Positions 1 through 8,675 are shown, counted from the stretch's first letter. The stretch is DNA of 35,661 nucleotides from Pseudomonadota bacterium (GCA_018362935.1 JAHALQ010000022.1:1-35661); one strand, 5' to 3'. Notes: generated by a model not told the origin, from the sequence alone. Numbers and translations are program-made.

Positions 1-99
1 CGTTATCGCTGCCGTCAGCGTCGTCTTGCCGTGGTCTACGTGACCGATCGTTCCGATATTGCAGTGCGGCTTATTCCGCTCAAACTTCTCTTTTGCCAT
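1..99 (-). CDS. tuf: Elongation factor Tu, N-terminal 33 codons (cut by window edge)
   Basis: This is the beginning of EF-Tu, the GTPase that brings aminoacyl-tRNA to the ribosomal A site. The visible residues run from MAKEKFERNKPHCNIG to the G1 P-loop GHVDHGKTTLTAAIT, and the gene then leaves the window. An AGGA lies about ten bases before the ATG at 99. The gene follows tRNA-Tyr and tRNA-Gly on the same strand, the classic layout ahead of a tufB-type copy. A tuf 3' end at the other edge of the window, also on the minus strand, indicates two tuf genes in the genome. Nothing suggests that the gene itself is broken; it is cut only by the window edge. Confidence 0.97.
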   Translation of the reverse strand, partial: MAKEKFERNKPHCNIGTIGHVDHGKTTLTAAIT

Positions 100-158
100 G
101 TCAAAATATCCTAAATGTTTTATATGTTAAGACTGTCTTGGAAAATTCAGGGAGAATA

Positions 159-232
159 TGGAGCGGGTGAGGGGAATCGAACCCCCGTAATAAGCTTGGA
201 AGGCTTCTGCTCTACCATTGAGCTACACCCGC
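159..232 (-). tRNA. tRNA-Gly (anticodon TCC)
   Basis: A 74-nt cloverleaf can be read on the minus strand. The acceptor stem is GCGGGTG paired with CACCCGC, the anticodon loop is CTTCCAA (anticodon TCC), the T arm contains GGTTCGATTCC, and the 3' CCA is encoded (159-161). It lies between tRNA-Tyr and tuf and is very probably processed from the same transcript. Confidence 0.96.
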
Positions 233-273
233 TTAATTAACCCCTTATCCAAGAGTTAAACCTTATTAAATAG

Positions 274-359
274 TGGTGGAGGGGGATGGATTCGAACCAT
301 CGTAGACTAAAGTCGACGGATTTACAGTCCGTTGCATTTGACCGCTCTGCCACCCCTCC
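274..359 (-). tRNA. tRNA-Tyr (anticodon GTA)
   Basis: An 86-nt class II tRNA with a long variable arm, read on the minus strand. The acceptor stem is GGAGGGG paired with CCCCTCC, the anticodon loop is ACTGTAAAT (anticodon GTA), the T arm contains GGTTCGAATCC, and CCA is encoded at 274-276. It is the first gene of the tRNA-Tyr, tRNA-Gly, tuf transcript. Confidence 0.96.
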
Positions 360-415
360 ATTATTTGAAATAAGGTTCGAGGATTTCTTTTCTTATTAGC
401 ATAACGCTACTCTGC

Positions 416-444
416 AAATAATAGCATTTTGCCCGCTTTGTCAA
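416..444 (-). promoter_or_regulatory. Promoter of the tRNA-Tyr/tRNA-Gly/tuf transcript
   Basis: On the minus strand a perfect -35 box TTGACA (439-444) is followed after 15 bases by TATTAT (418-423), or after 17 bases by TTATTT (416-421). It lies about 60-85 bases before tRNA-Tyr. The boxes are seen directly; promoter activity is inferred. Confidence 0.75.
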
Positions 445-527
445 CATCTTTTTTATACAATTCTTAATTAATTTAAATTATCGTGGTCATTATCAATTCA
501 GCATAATTAAAAATAAGGAATGTTAAG

Positions 528-1409
528 ATGTCGCAAGTAGCTCTCACTGAAAGAAGAAACCCCGATACCGCCAATATCGACCTTATGGATTCGTACCAAA
601 TTGCCCAGGCGATTAATAACGAAGACAAAAAAGTCGCCCTTGCCGTTGAAAAAACGCTGCCGCAAATCGGCGAAGCCATTGAACTGATTGCCCAGGCTTT
701 CCAGAAAGGCGGCCGCCTCGCCTATTTCGGCGCTGGCACTTCCGGACGCCTCGGCGTGCTGGACGCCTCCGAATGCTGGCCGACTTTCGGCGTTGAACAC
801 GGCATGGTCTGTGGTTTTATCGCCGGCGGCGACCGCGCGCTGCGATTCTCTATTGAAAACTCCGAAGACAAAGCCGAATTCGGCATTGAAGACCTCAATA
901 CTTTTAATCCGACGCCGGATGACATCATCGTCGGCATTTCGGCCAACGGCGGCCCGCGCTACGTATTAACCGTTTTGGAAGAAGCGCAGAAACGCGGCTG
1001 CAAAACTGTCGGCATCAGTTCCAATCCCGAAGCCAAACTCAAGGCTTTCTCCGATATTTTCATCAATCCTGTTGTCGGCGAAGAAGCCGTCACCGGATCT
1101 TCGCGCATGAAGTCGGGCACCGCCCAGAAGATGATTCTCAATATGCTTACGACCGGCGCGATGATTCGCATCGGCAAAACTTATCAGAACTATATGATTG
1201 ACCTCCGCATGATGAACGAAAAGCTGGTCGACCGCGGCTGCCGTTTTGTTTCCGAGATTGCGGGTGTTCCGTATGAAGAAGCGCAAAGATGCATCGAGGC
1301 CTGCGGCAAAGTCAAAACCGCCTGCATTATGGCCGCCAAAAAATGCTCGCCTGAAGAAGCTCTCCAACTTCTGGAACAGGCCGGCGGTATTTTGCGCCGG
1401 GTTCTCTGA
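528..1409 (+). CDS. murQ: N-acetylmuramic acid 6-phosphate etherase
   Basis: MurQ cleaves the D-lactyl ether of MurNAc-6-phosphate to give GlcNAc-6-phosphate and D-lactate, a cytoplasmic step of cell-wall recycling. The 293 residues match the usual length (about 300). The SIS-domain phosphosugar loop YFGAGTSGRLGVLDASECWP is at about residues 66-85. Glu82 and Glu113 (in ENSED) are the likely counterparts of the two catalytic glutamates, and GSSRMKSGTAQKMILN at about 190-205 is a family hallmark. The ATG at 528 is chosen because AAGGAA lies nine bases before it. The stop codon overlaps the start of the MATE gene by one base (TGATG), so the two are probably translationally coupled. Neither an AnmK kinase nor a MurNAc PTS is in the window. 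Confidence 0.95.
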   Translation: MSQVALTERRNPDTANIDLMDSYQIAQAINNEDKKVALAVEKTLPQIGEAIELIAQAFQKGGRLAYFGAGTSGRLGVLDASECWPTFGVEHGMVCGFIAGGDRALRFSIENSEDKAEFGIEDLNTFNPTPDDIIVGISANGGPRYVLTVLEEAQKRGCKTVGISSNPEAKLKAFSDIFINPVVGEEAVTGSSRMKSGTAQKMILNMLTTGAMIRIGKTYQNYMIDLRMMNEKLVDRGCRFVSEIAGVPYEEAQRCIEACGKVKTACIMAAKKCSPEEALQLLEQAGGILRRVL

Positions 1410-2710
1410 TGGGTATATACCTGAAACCGGTTTTTAAACTTTTTGTGCCGCTCTTAATTTCCCACTTCGGCATGTTTTCAATGAGCCTTGTCGATTCGGT
1501 CATGCTCGGGCACAGCAGCGCCGAGCATGTCGGATTGCAAAGCATCGGCGATACGCCCGTAACGCTGGTTCTTCTATTGCTCAACGGACTGCTGCAGGGA
1601 ACCTTGTTCACCACCGCCCAGGCTTTCGGCAAAAACGACTTTCCCGCAGCCGGACAATCGCTTCGCACCGCGCTGGTAAACGGCTTATGGCTCAGCCTTA
1701 TGACAATTCCCTGCCTGTTATTCGCCCCGCAGTTAATTTCCCTTTTCGATTACACGCCCGAACAGACCGGCGCAGCGGCCAGTGTCACGCGCATCCTCAG
1801 CGGGGCGATTCCTTTTTCGATAATGTTTTTTATTTGCATGTTTTTTCTCAACGGCATCAAAAAAACATGGTTAATAACTGCATTTGTCCTTGCCGCCAAT
1901 GTGCTCAATATTTTTCTCGACTGGATTCTGATAAACGGCCTGTTCGGTTTTCCCCGGCTGTTAAGTGCCGGCGCCGCATGGGCAACAACGATTGTCCGCA
2001 TGTTTCTCGGCTGCGGGCTGTTGTCATACATTTTGCTCCATCCCTGTTTTAAGAAATTTCAGATATGGAAACGCGGCGGCGGGCGCCCTCTCCGCACTCT
2101 TCAACGACAACTCGGATTGAGCGCCACCGCCAACCTGTTGTCTTATGAAGCCGGCGCGGCCTGCTGCCTCTTTTTTGCCGCCCATATCGGCATTCTTCAG
2201 GCCTCGGCTTACACGCTGGCATATCGGATATACATTTTGTCCAATATCGTCGGCGTGGCATTTGCCGTTGCCGGAACAGTTCTCAGCGGCAAATATGTTG
2301 GCGGCACAGCTTCCGAACTGCGCAAAATATACTCAGCTACCATAAAGGCCTGCGGCATTGTCATGCTTCCGCTTTGCCTGCTATGTTTTTTGGGTGCCGG
2401 CAGCATCTCCGCGCTGCTGACATCTGACCCCGAGCTTTCCCGCCTGACCGCGCCGCTGCTGCAAATCGCCGCGGCTGCCATGTTCATGCGTGCATTAAAT
2501 TCCATCCAGATTATTCTGCTGCGCAATATTCATTATCTTTTGGCTCCCTCTTTTTGGTACGGTTTGATTTTTATACTCATCATGCCGGCCTGTTGCGTCT
2601 GGTGGGGCAGTCTGACCCAAACCGCAGGCGTCATGTGGGCGCTTGCCGCCGGCAATGCCGGAGCGGCAGTCGTCCTCCATTATCTGTTTATAAAGAAAAG
2701 CACGATTTAA
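1409..2710 (+). CDS. MATE family multidrug/metabolite exporter
   Basis: A 433-residue polytopic inner-membrane protein with about twelve hydrophobic segments in two similar halves, the layout of MATE cation-coupled antiporters. The N-terminal stretch (FKLFVPLLISHFGMFSMSLVDSVMLG, read to about residue 35) and the later LNGLLQGTLFTTAQAFGKND match the family pattern of a first helix followed by an amphipathic segment with a conserved small-residue patch. The start codon shares one base with the murQ stop, so it is probably expressed with murQ. The substrate cannot be told from sequence. Export of a cell-wall breakdown product would fit the neighbour but is only a guess. Confidence 0.88.
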   Translation: MGIYLKPVFKLFVPLLISHFGMFSMSLVDSVMLGHSSAEHVGLQSIGDTPVTLVLLLLNGLLQGTLFTTAQAFGKNDFPAAGQSLRTALVNGLWLSLMTIPCLLFAPQLISLFDYTPEQTGAAASVTRILSGAIPFSIMFFICMFFLNGIKKTWLITAFVLAANVLNIFLDWILINGLFGFPRLLSAGAAWATTIVRMFLGCGLLSYILLHPCFKKFQIWKRGGGRPLRTLQRQLGLSATANLLSYEAGAACCLFFAAHIGILQASAYTLAYRIYILSNIVGVAFAVAGTVLSGKYVGGTASELRKIYSATIKACGIVMLPLCLLCFLGAGSISALLTSDPELSRLTAPLLQIAAAAMFMRALNSIQIILLRNIHYLLAPSFWYGLIFILIMPACCVWWGSLTQTAGVMWALAAGNAGAAVVLHYLFIKKSTI

Positions 2711-2739
2711 TTGTTTTTTTATTTCTGGCAAACTATAAT
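2711..2739 (+). promoter_or_regulatory. Sigma-70-type promoter of the rlmB-gldA-gldFG-cdf genes
   Basis: TTGTTT (2711-2716), a 17-base spacer and a perfect TATAAT (2734-2739) lie 27 bases before the rlmB-like start codon. The -35 box begins directly after the MATE stop codon. This separates the downstream four genes from the murQ pair as a transcription unit. Confidence 0.75.
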
Positions 2740-2766
2740 ATACAAAAAATTTGTGAGGTTTCTGAG

Positions 2767-3528
2767 ATGTCCAAAAAATTTAATGCTGCTCCCCGTTCCG
2801 GCAAACCGCCGCTGATAATTTACGGCCGCCATGCTGTTATGGCTGCCGTCGGCAACCCGCAGCGCCAAATCAGCAAAATCCTTGTCACTCCTGACAATGC
2901 CGAAGAACTCCGCGCCGCCTGTGCCAAAGCCGGGCGCGCCGCAGGCATTGTCAATATCGCCGACCGCAGGGAGATTGACCGCGTTTTGCCGGCCGAAGCC
3001 GTACATCAGGGCTTTGCGGCTTATTGCCGGGAACTGGAAGAGTATACCCTTGACGAAATCTGCCGCATGGCCGAAGATACGGATAATTGCCATGTTTTGA
3101 TTCTCGATCAGGTGACCGACCCGCAGAATATCGGCGCGATTATCCGCTCCTGCGTCGCCTTCAATACGCTGGCGCTGATTATGCAGGACAAAAATTCTCC
3201 CGCCGAAACCGGCGCCATGGCCAAAGCTTCCGCCGGCATGATTGAACATCTGCCGATAGTCCGCGTCACTAATCTGGCGCGCGCCTTAGAACAGCTTAAA
3301 AACGCCGGCTTCTGGACAATCGGCATGGACGGCTATGCCCAAACCACCGTTGACAAACTTAAAAAAGGCGGCAAAAACGCTATTATCATGGGTTCCGAAG
3401 GCAAAGGCATGCGCCGGTTGGTTGAAGAGTCCTGCGACATCACCGTCAAACTGCCGATGAACGAGAAGGTCGAAAGCCTTAACGTATCCACCGCCGCGGC
3501 AATCGTATTGTACGAAATCAGCAAATAA
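2767..3528 (+). CDS. rlmB: TrmH/SpoU-family 23S rRNA 2'-O-methyltransferase (RlmB-like)
   Basis: A SAM-dependent 2'-O-ribose methyltransferase of the SPOUT class; RlmB methylates G2251 in the 23S rRNA P-loop. The protein has 253 residues. An N-terminal substrate-binding domain contains IIYGRHAVMAAV (about 17-28). It is followed by the three SPOUT motifs: DPQNIGAIIRS (118-128, with Asn121 and Arg127), IIMGSEGKGMRRLVEESCD (about 206-224), and LPMNEKVESLNVSTAAAIVLY near the C terminus, which forms the trefoil knot. The frame is open further upstream, but the ATG at 2767 is preceded by GTGAGG and by the promoter at 2711-2739, so the shorter form is called. The next gene follows after 14 bases. 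RlmB rather than another SpoU enzyme is the best guess from length and the N-terminal domain. Confidence 0.88.
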   Translation: MSKKFNAAPRSGKPPLIIYGRHAVMAAVGNPQRQISKILVTPDNAEELRAACAKAGRAAGIVNIADRREIDRVLPAEAVHQGFAAYCRELEEYTLDEICRMAEDTDNCHVLILDQVTDPQNIGAIIRSCVAFNTLALIMQDKNSPAETGAMAKASAGMIEHLPIVRVTNLARALEQLKNAGFWTIGMDGYAQTTVDKLKKGGKNAIIMGSEGKGMRRLVEESCDITVKLPMNEKVESLNVSTAAAIVLYEISK

Positions 3529-3542
3529 CAGAGGGAAAAGCA

Positions 3543-4253
3543 ATGCCCGCCAGCCTAGAAATCAATAACCTGACCAAAAAATTCGACAGGATTACCGCCG
3601 TTGACAATCTCAGCCTGACTGCGCGCCCCGGCGAAATTATCGCCCTTCTGGGCCCCAACGGCGCCGGCAAATCAACCCTGATGAACATGATTGCCGGCTA
3701 TCTGGCTCCGACTTCGGGAGAAATCAAAATTCTCGGACAGGACATTTCCGAAAACCCGCTCGCGGGCAAACAGAACATCGGCTTTCTGCCCGAAGGTTCG
3801 CCGCTGTACCCTGACATGAGCGTGCAAAGCTTTCTGCGCTACATGGGCGAGTTGCGCGGCATATCGCCCCAACGCCTGGCCGAGGTGGCGGAACTGTCCA
3901 AAATCGGCAGCGTCATGGAATGCAAAGTCGAAACCCTGTCCAAAGGCTATCTGCGCCGCGTCGGCTTTGCCCAAAGCATATTGTCCGATCCGCCGCTGCT
4001 GCTGCTTGACGAACCGACAGACGGCCTCGACCCCAACCAGAAAGAGCACATCCGCAAACTGATAGCCGACATGGGGCAAAAAAAGACTATATTAATTTCG
4101 ACCCACCTTCTTGAAGAAGCCGAAACTGTTGCCACACGCATCGTCATCATTGCCCGCGGGCAAATTAAGGCCGACGGAACGCTCAGCCGCATTTTGGCAC
4201 AGCACGGCTGCGTGTCATTGCAAGGCGTTTTTAAAAAACTGACGGGAGAATAA
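3543..4253 (+). CDS. ABC transporter ATP-binding protein, GldA-like
   Basis: The nucleotide-binding subunit of an ABC-2 type exporter, 236 residues. Visible motifs are Walker A GPNGAGKST (37-45), a GFLPEG Q-loop region (about 80), a variant signature LSKGYLRRVGFAQ (from about 132), Walker B LLLLDEPTDGLDP (about 152-164) and the H-loop STHLLEEAE (about 186). The GFLPEG and LSKGY variants are typical of the GldA/NatA-like branch. One base separates it from the fused permease gene, and the two surely form one transporter. GldA homologues occur in many non-gliding bacteria, so the name says nothing about motility here. Confidence 0.93.
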   Translation: MPASLEINNLTKKFDRITAVDNLSLTARPGEIIALLGPNGAGKSTLMNMIAGYLAPTSGEIKILGQDISENPLAGKQNIGFLPEGSPLYPDMSVQSFLRYMGELRGISPQRLAEVAELSKIGSVMECKVETLSKGYLRRVGFAQSILSDPPLLLLDEPTDGLDPNQKEHIRKLIADMGQKKTILISTHLLEEAETVATRIVIIARGQIKADGTLSRILAQHGCVSLQGVFKKLTGE

Positions 4254-4254
4254 A

Positions 4255-7200
4255 ATGAACAAACTCCGTATTGTCGCCAAAAACGAATTTTACCGTTATT
4301 TTACTTCGCCGCTGGCCTATGTTTATCTCATAAGTTTTCTGCTGCTGAACGGCTCGTTTGCCATATATTTCGGACATTTTATTGAAGCCGGGCAGGCTTC
4401 GCTGCTGCCGATGTTTTCCTTTCAGCCATGGCTGTACCTGCTTTTTATTCCGGGTATCGCCATGCGTCTGTGGGCCGAAGAATTCCGTACCAAAACCGTT
4501 TTGCAGATTGTGACCATGCCGGTATCGCTCGGCAGTCTGGTCTGGGGAAAATTTTTGGCTGCATGGGCATTTTGCGGCGTTGCCCTCGCCCTGACCTTCC
4601 CGTTTTGGATAACCGTTAACCTTCTCGGCTCACCGGACAACCTGGTCATTTTAGGCAGTTACATCGGCTCGTTCATGCTTGCCGGCGCCATGCTGTCCAT
4701 CTCCCAAACCATGTCGGCATTGACAAAAAATCAGGTCATCGCGCTGGTTATGTCGGTTTTTGCCAACCTGATATTCTTCCTGAGCGGGCTGGAATATGTA
4801 TTGGAAATTTTCCGGTCTTTTCTGCCCCCGGCTGCCATTGACACAATCGCCTCATTCAGTTTCCTTTCGCATTTTGAAAGCATAAGCTACGGCCTGTTGG
4901 AATTGCGCGACATTGTCTTTTTCGGCTCGCTGATTGTGCTGTTTAACTTTACGGCCATACTGATTGTCAGTTTCAAAACGGCCGGCACTGCCGTTTGGTT
5001 CAAATCCGCCCGCCGCAGTTTTTATATTCTTGTCTTTGTTTCCCTGCTGCTCGGCTTTGCCGGACTGAACATGACGGCCAACGCCTGGCTGCGCAGCTAT
5101 CAGTTAGACTTCACGGCGGAAAAGTTTTTTACCCTGACCTCCTCAACCCGCGAAATTTTGCAAAATCTGCCCAATCGCGTCACCGCCAAACTCTATTTTT
5201 CACCGGTAATCGCCAAACGCAGTCCTCAGACCCGCATTCTTTTTGACAAAGTCCGCCTGCTCTTGGAACAATACAGCCGCCTGTCGGGAGGCCGGCTGAC
5301 TTTACGCATTCTCAACCCCGAGCCGCTGAGCAATGTGGAAGACGAAGCAATTGCCGCCGGATTGCAGCCGTTTCCCCTGATTGACAGCAATGTCAACGCC
5401 TATTTCGGGCTGACCCTGATCGACGAAACCGACCGCCGCCAGGTCATCAGGCTGTTCCCGCCGGAGCGTCAGAACTTTTTGGAACAGGATTTGACCGAAG
5501 CGGTTTATCTTCTTAATTACCGCAAAAAAAATCTCGGTATCCTGACGTCGCTGCCGATGTTTGAAGACGTCATTGAAAACGTCGCCACCCCACAGTGGGA
5601 AATCGTCAGCCAGCTCGAAAAATTCTATAATCTTCGCCGCCTAGACAATCAAAACAATGATTTGGACGGACTGGATGCCCTGCTGATTGCCCATCCGCAA
5701 AAGCTGAGCGCCGAAACGGTAGAAAAGATAAAAAAATACAATGCCGGAGGCGGCAAAGTTCTCGCCTTCTTTGACATTGCGCCCGAAGCCGTCCGTATTT
5801 TTGCACCCTCGACAGACGTATTAAAGGCTTCCGACTTTTCAACTCTGCCCGCGTTCTGGGGCATCCGTTATCTTGACCGCGGCGTGGTTGCCGATTTTGA
5901 AAATTCCACGCTGATAGACGCTTCGCTTGATTATCAGCACAATCCTGAATTCACACAGGACCTGATTCAGTTTTACCTGCCCCGCGGCAGTTTCAACCAA
6001 ACGCTGCCGGCGACCCGCCGCCTGCAGAAAATGCTTCTGACGTCAGGATCGATATTTGTGCCGGAAAAAGACGCGCCGGTAGATATTCTTCCGCTGATTA
6101 CCATCGGCGGCAACTCGCAGCTTTTCTCTTCCGAGGTCATTTATAAGAATGTGCATCCGTCATATATGCTGCGCAATTTTAAAGCCGACGGCAAGCTTAA
6201 AATCTTCGCCGCTTATGTCCGCGGACGCAGCCCGCAGGCGCCGTTTGAAATGATTGCCGTGGGCGACAGCGATTTGCTTTATGACAACTTCTGGATGCGC
6301 CATTCTTCCGTCCTCGGCGCCGATTATGCCGTTCCCATACTCGACAATGCCAACTTCGTTTTCAATGCCTTGGACTTTCTGCTGGGTGACAACACGCTCA
6401 TCCCCCTGCGCGGAAAAAGCGTTATTGACCGTCCTTTTGTCAAAATCGAAGCGATGCGCCGGCAGGCTCTGCAAAATTTTAAGATTAAAGAAGTGGAAAT
6501 TTTTTCAGATATCGAAAAAGCCAAGAAAGGGCTTGAGGAAATTACCGCCAAACGCCGGTTTGAAGGCCGCGAAAACTTTTCGGCGGACGAGCTGTCGCTG
6601 ATTGCCAAAATCCGCCGCAAACTGGACGAACAGCGCCAGCGTTTGCTCGAAATCCGCGCCGGCCTCAACGACGATATTGATAAAATCGTTGTTCGCATCA
6701 AAATTTTCAACATCTACGGAATCCCGCTCCTGATTATTTTGGGACTGCTTCTGGCCAAAGCCCGCAAAGGCGTTTGTTTCCGGCCGCAGCTTCCGGAATT
6801 TGACCGCCGTATCGCGGTTATTTTCGGCGGCTCGCTGCTGCTTCTGGGCATAGGGATTGCCGCCTCGGTACAATCGCAGAATACTTATTCTCAGCCACAG
6901 GAAAAAATTCTGTTTAAAGATTTTGCCGAACACATAAACGATATAGACACCATTACTTTCCGCAGCCGCGGACAGACACTCGCATTGCGGCGCCAAAACG
7001 GCCTCTGGCAGATTGACGGACATCCGCATATTCTGGCCAACCAAAAGCGCGTCAGCCGTTTGCTCGCCGCACTGCTCGGCGGCAAACTGTTGGAACAACG
7101 CACCGCCAAGCTGGAAAACTATGGCAGCTTCGGCCTGACGCCGATTTCCGCCGAAGGCTCGCGCATGACCGAAATGGCGCTTTCTTCCGGCGATAAAAAG

Positions 7201-7713
7201 CTCTATACGCTGGAAATCGGCAATTATGATATTGATCTCGGGCGCGGGCTGCGCGGCGCCTATGTCAAATTCCCCGGCACTTATGAAGTCTGGCTTTCCA
7301 ACCTCGACTTTGTCAGCCTGGATTTAGACTGGCATAACTGGAGCTTCAGCCGTTTATGGGATTTGCATTTTGGGCGCTTTGCAGAGATAAACGGCAGCAC
7401 AAGCGTGAATTTCCTGTCAGACATGGCGCGTCTGCTTCTCAATACCCCGTTTGAACAAGTCATAGCTGAAGAGCCGCAGAACCCCAAAACGCTGCAAACT
7501 TTGCGCATAACTGCCGAGGGCAGCAGCGAGCTGGAAATAGCCTTTTTGCAGGCCGGCGGCAAAATTTTGGCCCGCTACCGTTTTATAAAAACCGGAACCG
7601 AAACGGACTTGCAAAATTTTGCGGCTTATGCTAAGCCGGTCTACTATCAGATACCAAACGACCGGTGGAAGGAAATTGCAGATGTCATCGCTGCCTACGG
7701 AACAGCAAAATAA
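4255..7713 (+). CDS. Fused ABC-2 permease (GldF-like), GldG-like auxiliary domain and DUF4340
   Basis: A 1152-residue membrane protein that joins what are often separate genes. Residues 1 to about 240 are an ABC-2 permease with six hydrophobic helices and the typical early motif NEFYRYFTSPLAYVYLISF. A new helix at about 255-272 starts a GldG-like ABC auxiliary unit, whose periplasmic part contains SYQLDFTAEKFFTLTSSTRE and IAHPQKLSAETVEKIKKYNA. It is closed by a charged, probably coiled segment (about 720-810) and a helix at about 817-833. A further helix (about 851-872) anchors a C-terminal DUF4340 domain with LRRQNGLWQIDGH (about 910-922) and LLAALLGGKLLEQR. The gene sits one base after the ATPase and overlaps the cation transporter by 32 bases. 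The substrate is unknown; the large extracytoplasmic part suggests work on an envelope component. Confidence 0.9.
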   Translation: MNKLRIVAKNEFYRYFTSPLAYVYLISFLLLNGSFAIYFGHFIEAGQASLLPMFSFQPWLYLLFIPGIAMRLWAEEFRTKTVLQIVTMPVSLGSLVWGKFLAAWAFCGVALALTFPFWITVNLLGSPDNLVILGSYIGSFMLAGAMLSISQTMSALTKNQVIALVMSVFANLIFFLSGLEYVLEIFRSFLPPAAIDTIASFSFLSHFESISYGLLELRDIVFFGSLIVLFNFTAILIVSFKTAGTAVWFKSARRSFYILVFVSLLLGFAGLNMTANAWLRSYQLDFTAEKFFTLTSSTREILQNLPNRVTAKLYFSPVIAKRSPQTRILFDKVRLLLEQYSRLSGGRLTLRILNPEPLSNVEDEAIAAGLQPFPLIDSNVNAYFGLTLIDETDRRQVIRLFPPERQNFLEQDLTEAVYLLNYRKKNLGILTSLPMFEDVIENVATPQWEIVSQLEKFYNLRRLDNQNNDLDGLDALLIAHPQKLSAETVEKIKKYNAGGGKVLAFFDIAPEAVRIFAPSTDVLKASDFSTLPAFWGIRYLDRGVVADFENSTLIDASLDYQHNPEFTQDLIQFYLPRGSFNQTLPATRRLQKMLLTSGSIFVPEKDAPVDILPLITIGGNSQLFSSEVIYKNVHPSYMLRNFKADGKLKIFAAYVRGRSPQAPFEMIAVGDSDLLYDNFWMRHSSVLGADYAVPILDNANFVFNALDFLLGDNTLIPLRGKSVIDRPFVKIEAMRRQALQNFKIKEVEIFSDIEKAKKGLEEITAKRRFEGRENFSADELSLIAKIRRKLDEQRQRLLEIRAGLNDDIDKIVVRIKIFNIYGIPLLIILGLLLAKARKGVCFRPQLPEFDRRIAVIFGGSLLLLGIGIAASVQSQNTYSQPQEKILFKDFAEHINDIDTITFRSRGQTLALRRQNGLWQIDGHPHILANQKRVSRLLAALLGGKLLEQRTAKLENYGSFGLTPISAEGSRMTEMALSSGDKKLYTLEIGNYDIDLGRGLRGAYVKFPGTYEVWLSNLDFVSLDLDWHNWSFSRLWDLHFGRFAEINGSTSVNFLSDMARLLLNTPFEQVIAEEPQNPKTLQTLRITAEGSSELEIAFLQAGGKILARYRFIKTGTETDLQNFAAYAKPVYYQIPNDRWKEIADVIAAYGTAK

Positions 7714-8617
7714 ACTCAAAAAGGCCGCCGCTGCCGGCAGCGTATGTCTGGCTGTTTTTCTGACGCTCATAAAAACAGCCGGCGTATTTTACACCGGTTC
7801 GCTGGCGGTTCTGTCTTCAATGATTGACAGCCTGGCCGATTTGTTCGCGTCGTCAATCACCTATTTTGCAGTCAGGGTATCCGCCCAGCCGGCTGATTTT
7901 TCCCACCGTTACGGTCACGGCAAAGCCGAAGCTTTGAGCGCTCTGATTCAATCCGCGTTTATCATGGGTTCTGGCTTATTCGTCATGTATGACGGGATTA
8001 ACCGGTTTATCACCCCGGCGCCGCTGACACAAACCTCTTTCGGTATTGCAGTAATGGCTGTCAGTTTGGCACTAACACTGATACTGATATTTTTTCAGCG
8101 TCATGTCGCCGAATGCACGCGCTCGCAGGCGATTCGTGCCGATGCTGCGCATTATACGGTCGATGTTGTAACCAATGCATCAATCATTTTATCACTGATT
8201 GTTGTCAAAGTTTTTGACGCTTCATGGTTTGATACCGTAACGGCGCTGGTGATCTCCGTTTATCTGATTGCCAATGCCCGAAAGCTGGCCAAAGACGCCG
8301 TTGCCATGCTCATGGACAAGGAACTCGGCAACGGCATCCGCGAAAAACTGCGCAGGCTGGTTTTGTCCTGCGACCATGTTGAAGGTATGCACGACTTGCG
8401 TACCCGCGACCTCGGCGGACAATATATGTTCGAATTGCATTTGGAACTTGACGGAAATCTGAGCCTGCTTGAAGCGCACCGCTATTCGGATGAGGTCGAA
8501 ACCAAAATCAAAGAAATATTTCCCGGCTCTCAGGTGATAATTCATCAGGATCCGGCAGGCCTGTATGAAAAACGCCTTGACGAAGAAATTGGTTCGCCGC
8601 GGAACAACCACCCTTAA
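7682..8617 (+). CDS. Cation diffusion facilitator family metal efflux protein (FieF/YiiP-like)
   Basis: A 311-residue inner-membrane antiporter that expels divalent metal ions, probably Zn, Fe, Cd or Mn, in exchange for protons. The transport-site residues are intact: Asp49 and Asp53 in SMIDSLADLFAS (TM2), and His157 and Asp161 in HYTVDVVTN (TM5), the DD/HD set of FieF. SHRYGHGKAEALSALIQ follows TM2. A cytoplasmic C-terminal domain (about 215 onward) holds DHVEGMHDLRTRDLGGQY and a final VIIHQDP typical of the CDF dimer domain. The ATG at 7682 is chosen for the AAGGA eight bases upstream. It overlaps the preceding gene by 32 bases, implying coupled translation. Confidence 0.93.
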   Translation: MSSLPTEQQNKLKKAAAAGSVCLAVFLTLIKTAGVFYTGSLAVLSSMIDSLADLFASSITYFAVRVSAQPADFSHRYGHGKAEALSALIQSAFIMGSGLFVMYDGINRFITPAPLTQTSFGIAVMAVSLALTLILIFFQRHVAECTRSQAIRADAAHYTVDVVTNASIILSLIVVKVFDASWFDTVTALVISVYLIANARKLAKDAVAMLMDKELGNGIREKLRRLVLSCDHVEGMHDLRTRDLGGQYMFELHLELDGNLSLLEAHRYSDEVETKIKEIFPGSQVIIHQDPAGLYEKRLDEEIGSPRNNHP

Positions 8618-8641
8618 CACCCACCGTCCCGAAAATTTTAT

Positions 8642-8669
8642 TTGCAAATTAACCGGCGCCGGCTATACT
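8642..8669 (+). promoter_or_regulatory. Promoter of structured RNA copy A
   Basis: TTGCAA (8642-8647), a 16-base spacer and TATACT (8664-8669) precede copy A. The stretch just after the -10 box (TATACTGGCTTTGCTTGCGG) closely resembles that of copy B (TATACTGCTTTTGCCTGCGG), which supports both as real promoters and places RNA starts near 8676 and 16615. Confidence 0.7.
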
Positions 8670-8675
8670 GGCTTT

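Noticed and set aside
1..99. tuf pseudogenes at both ends
   Set aside because: Both fragments are perfect family sequence up to the window edge; they are cut by the edge, not by mutation.
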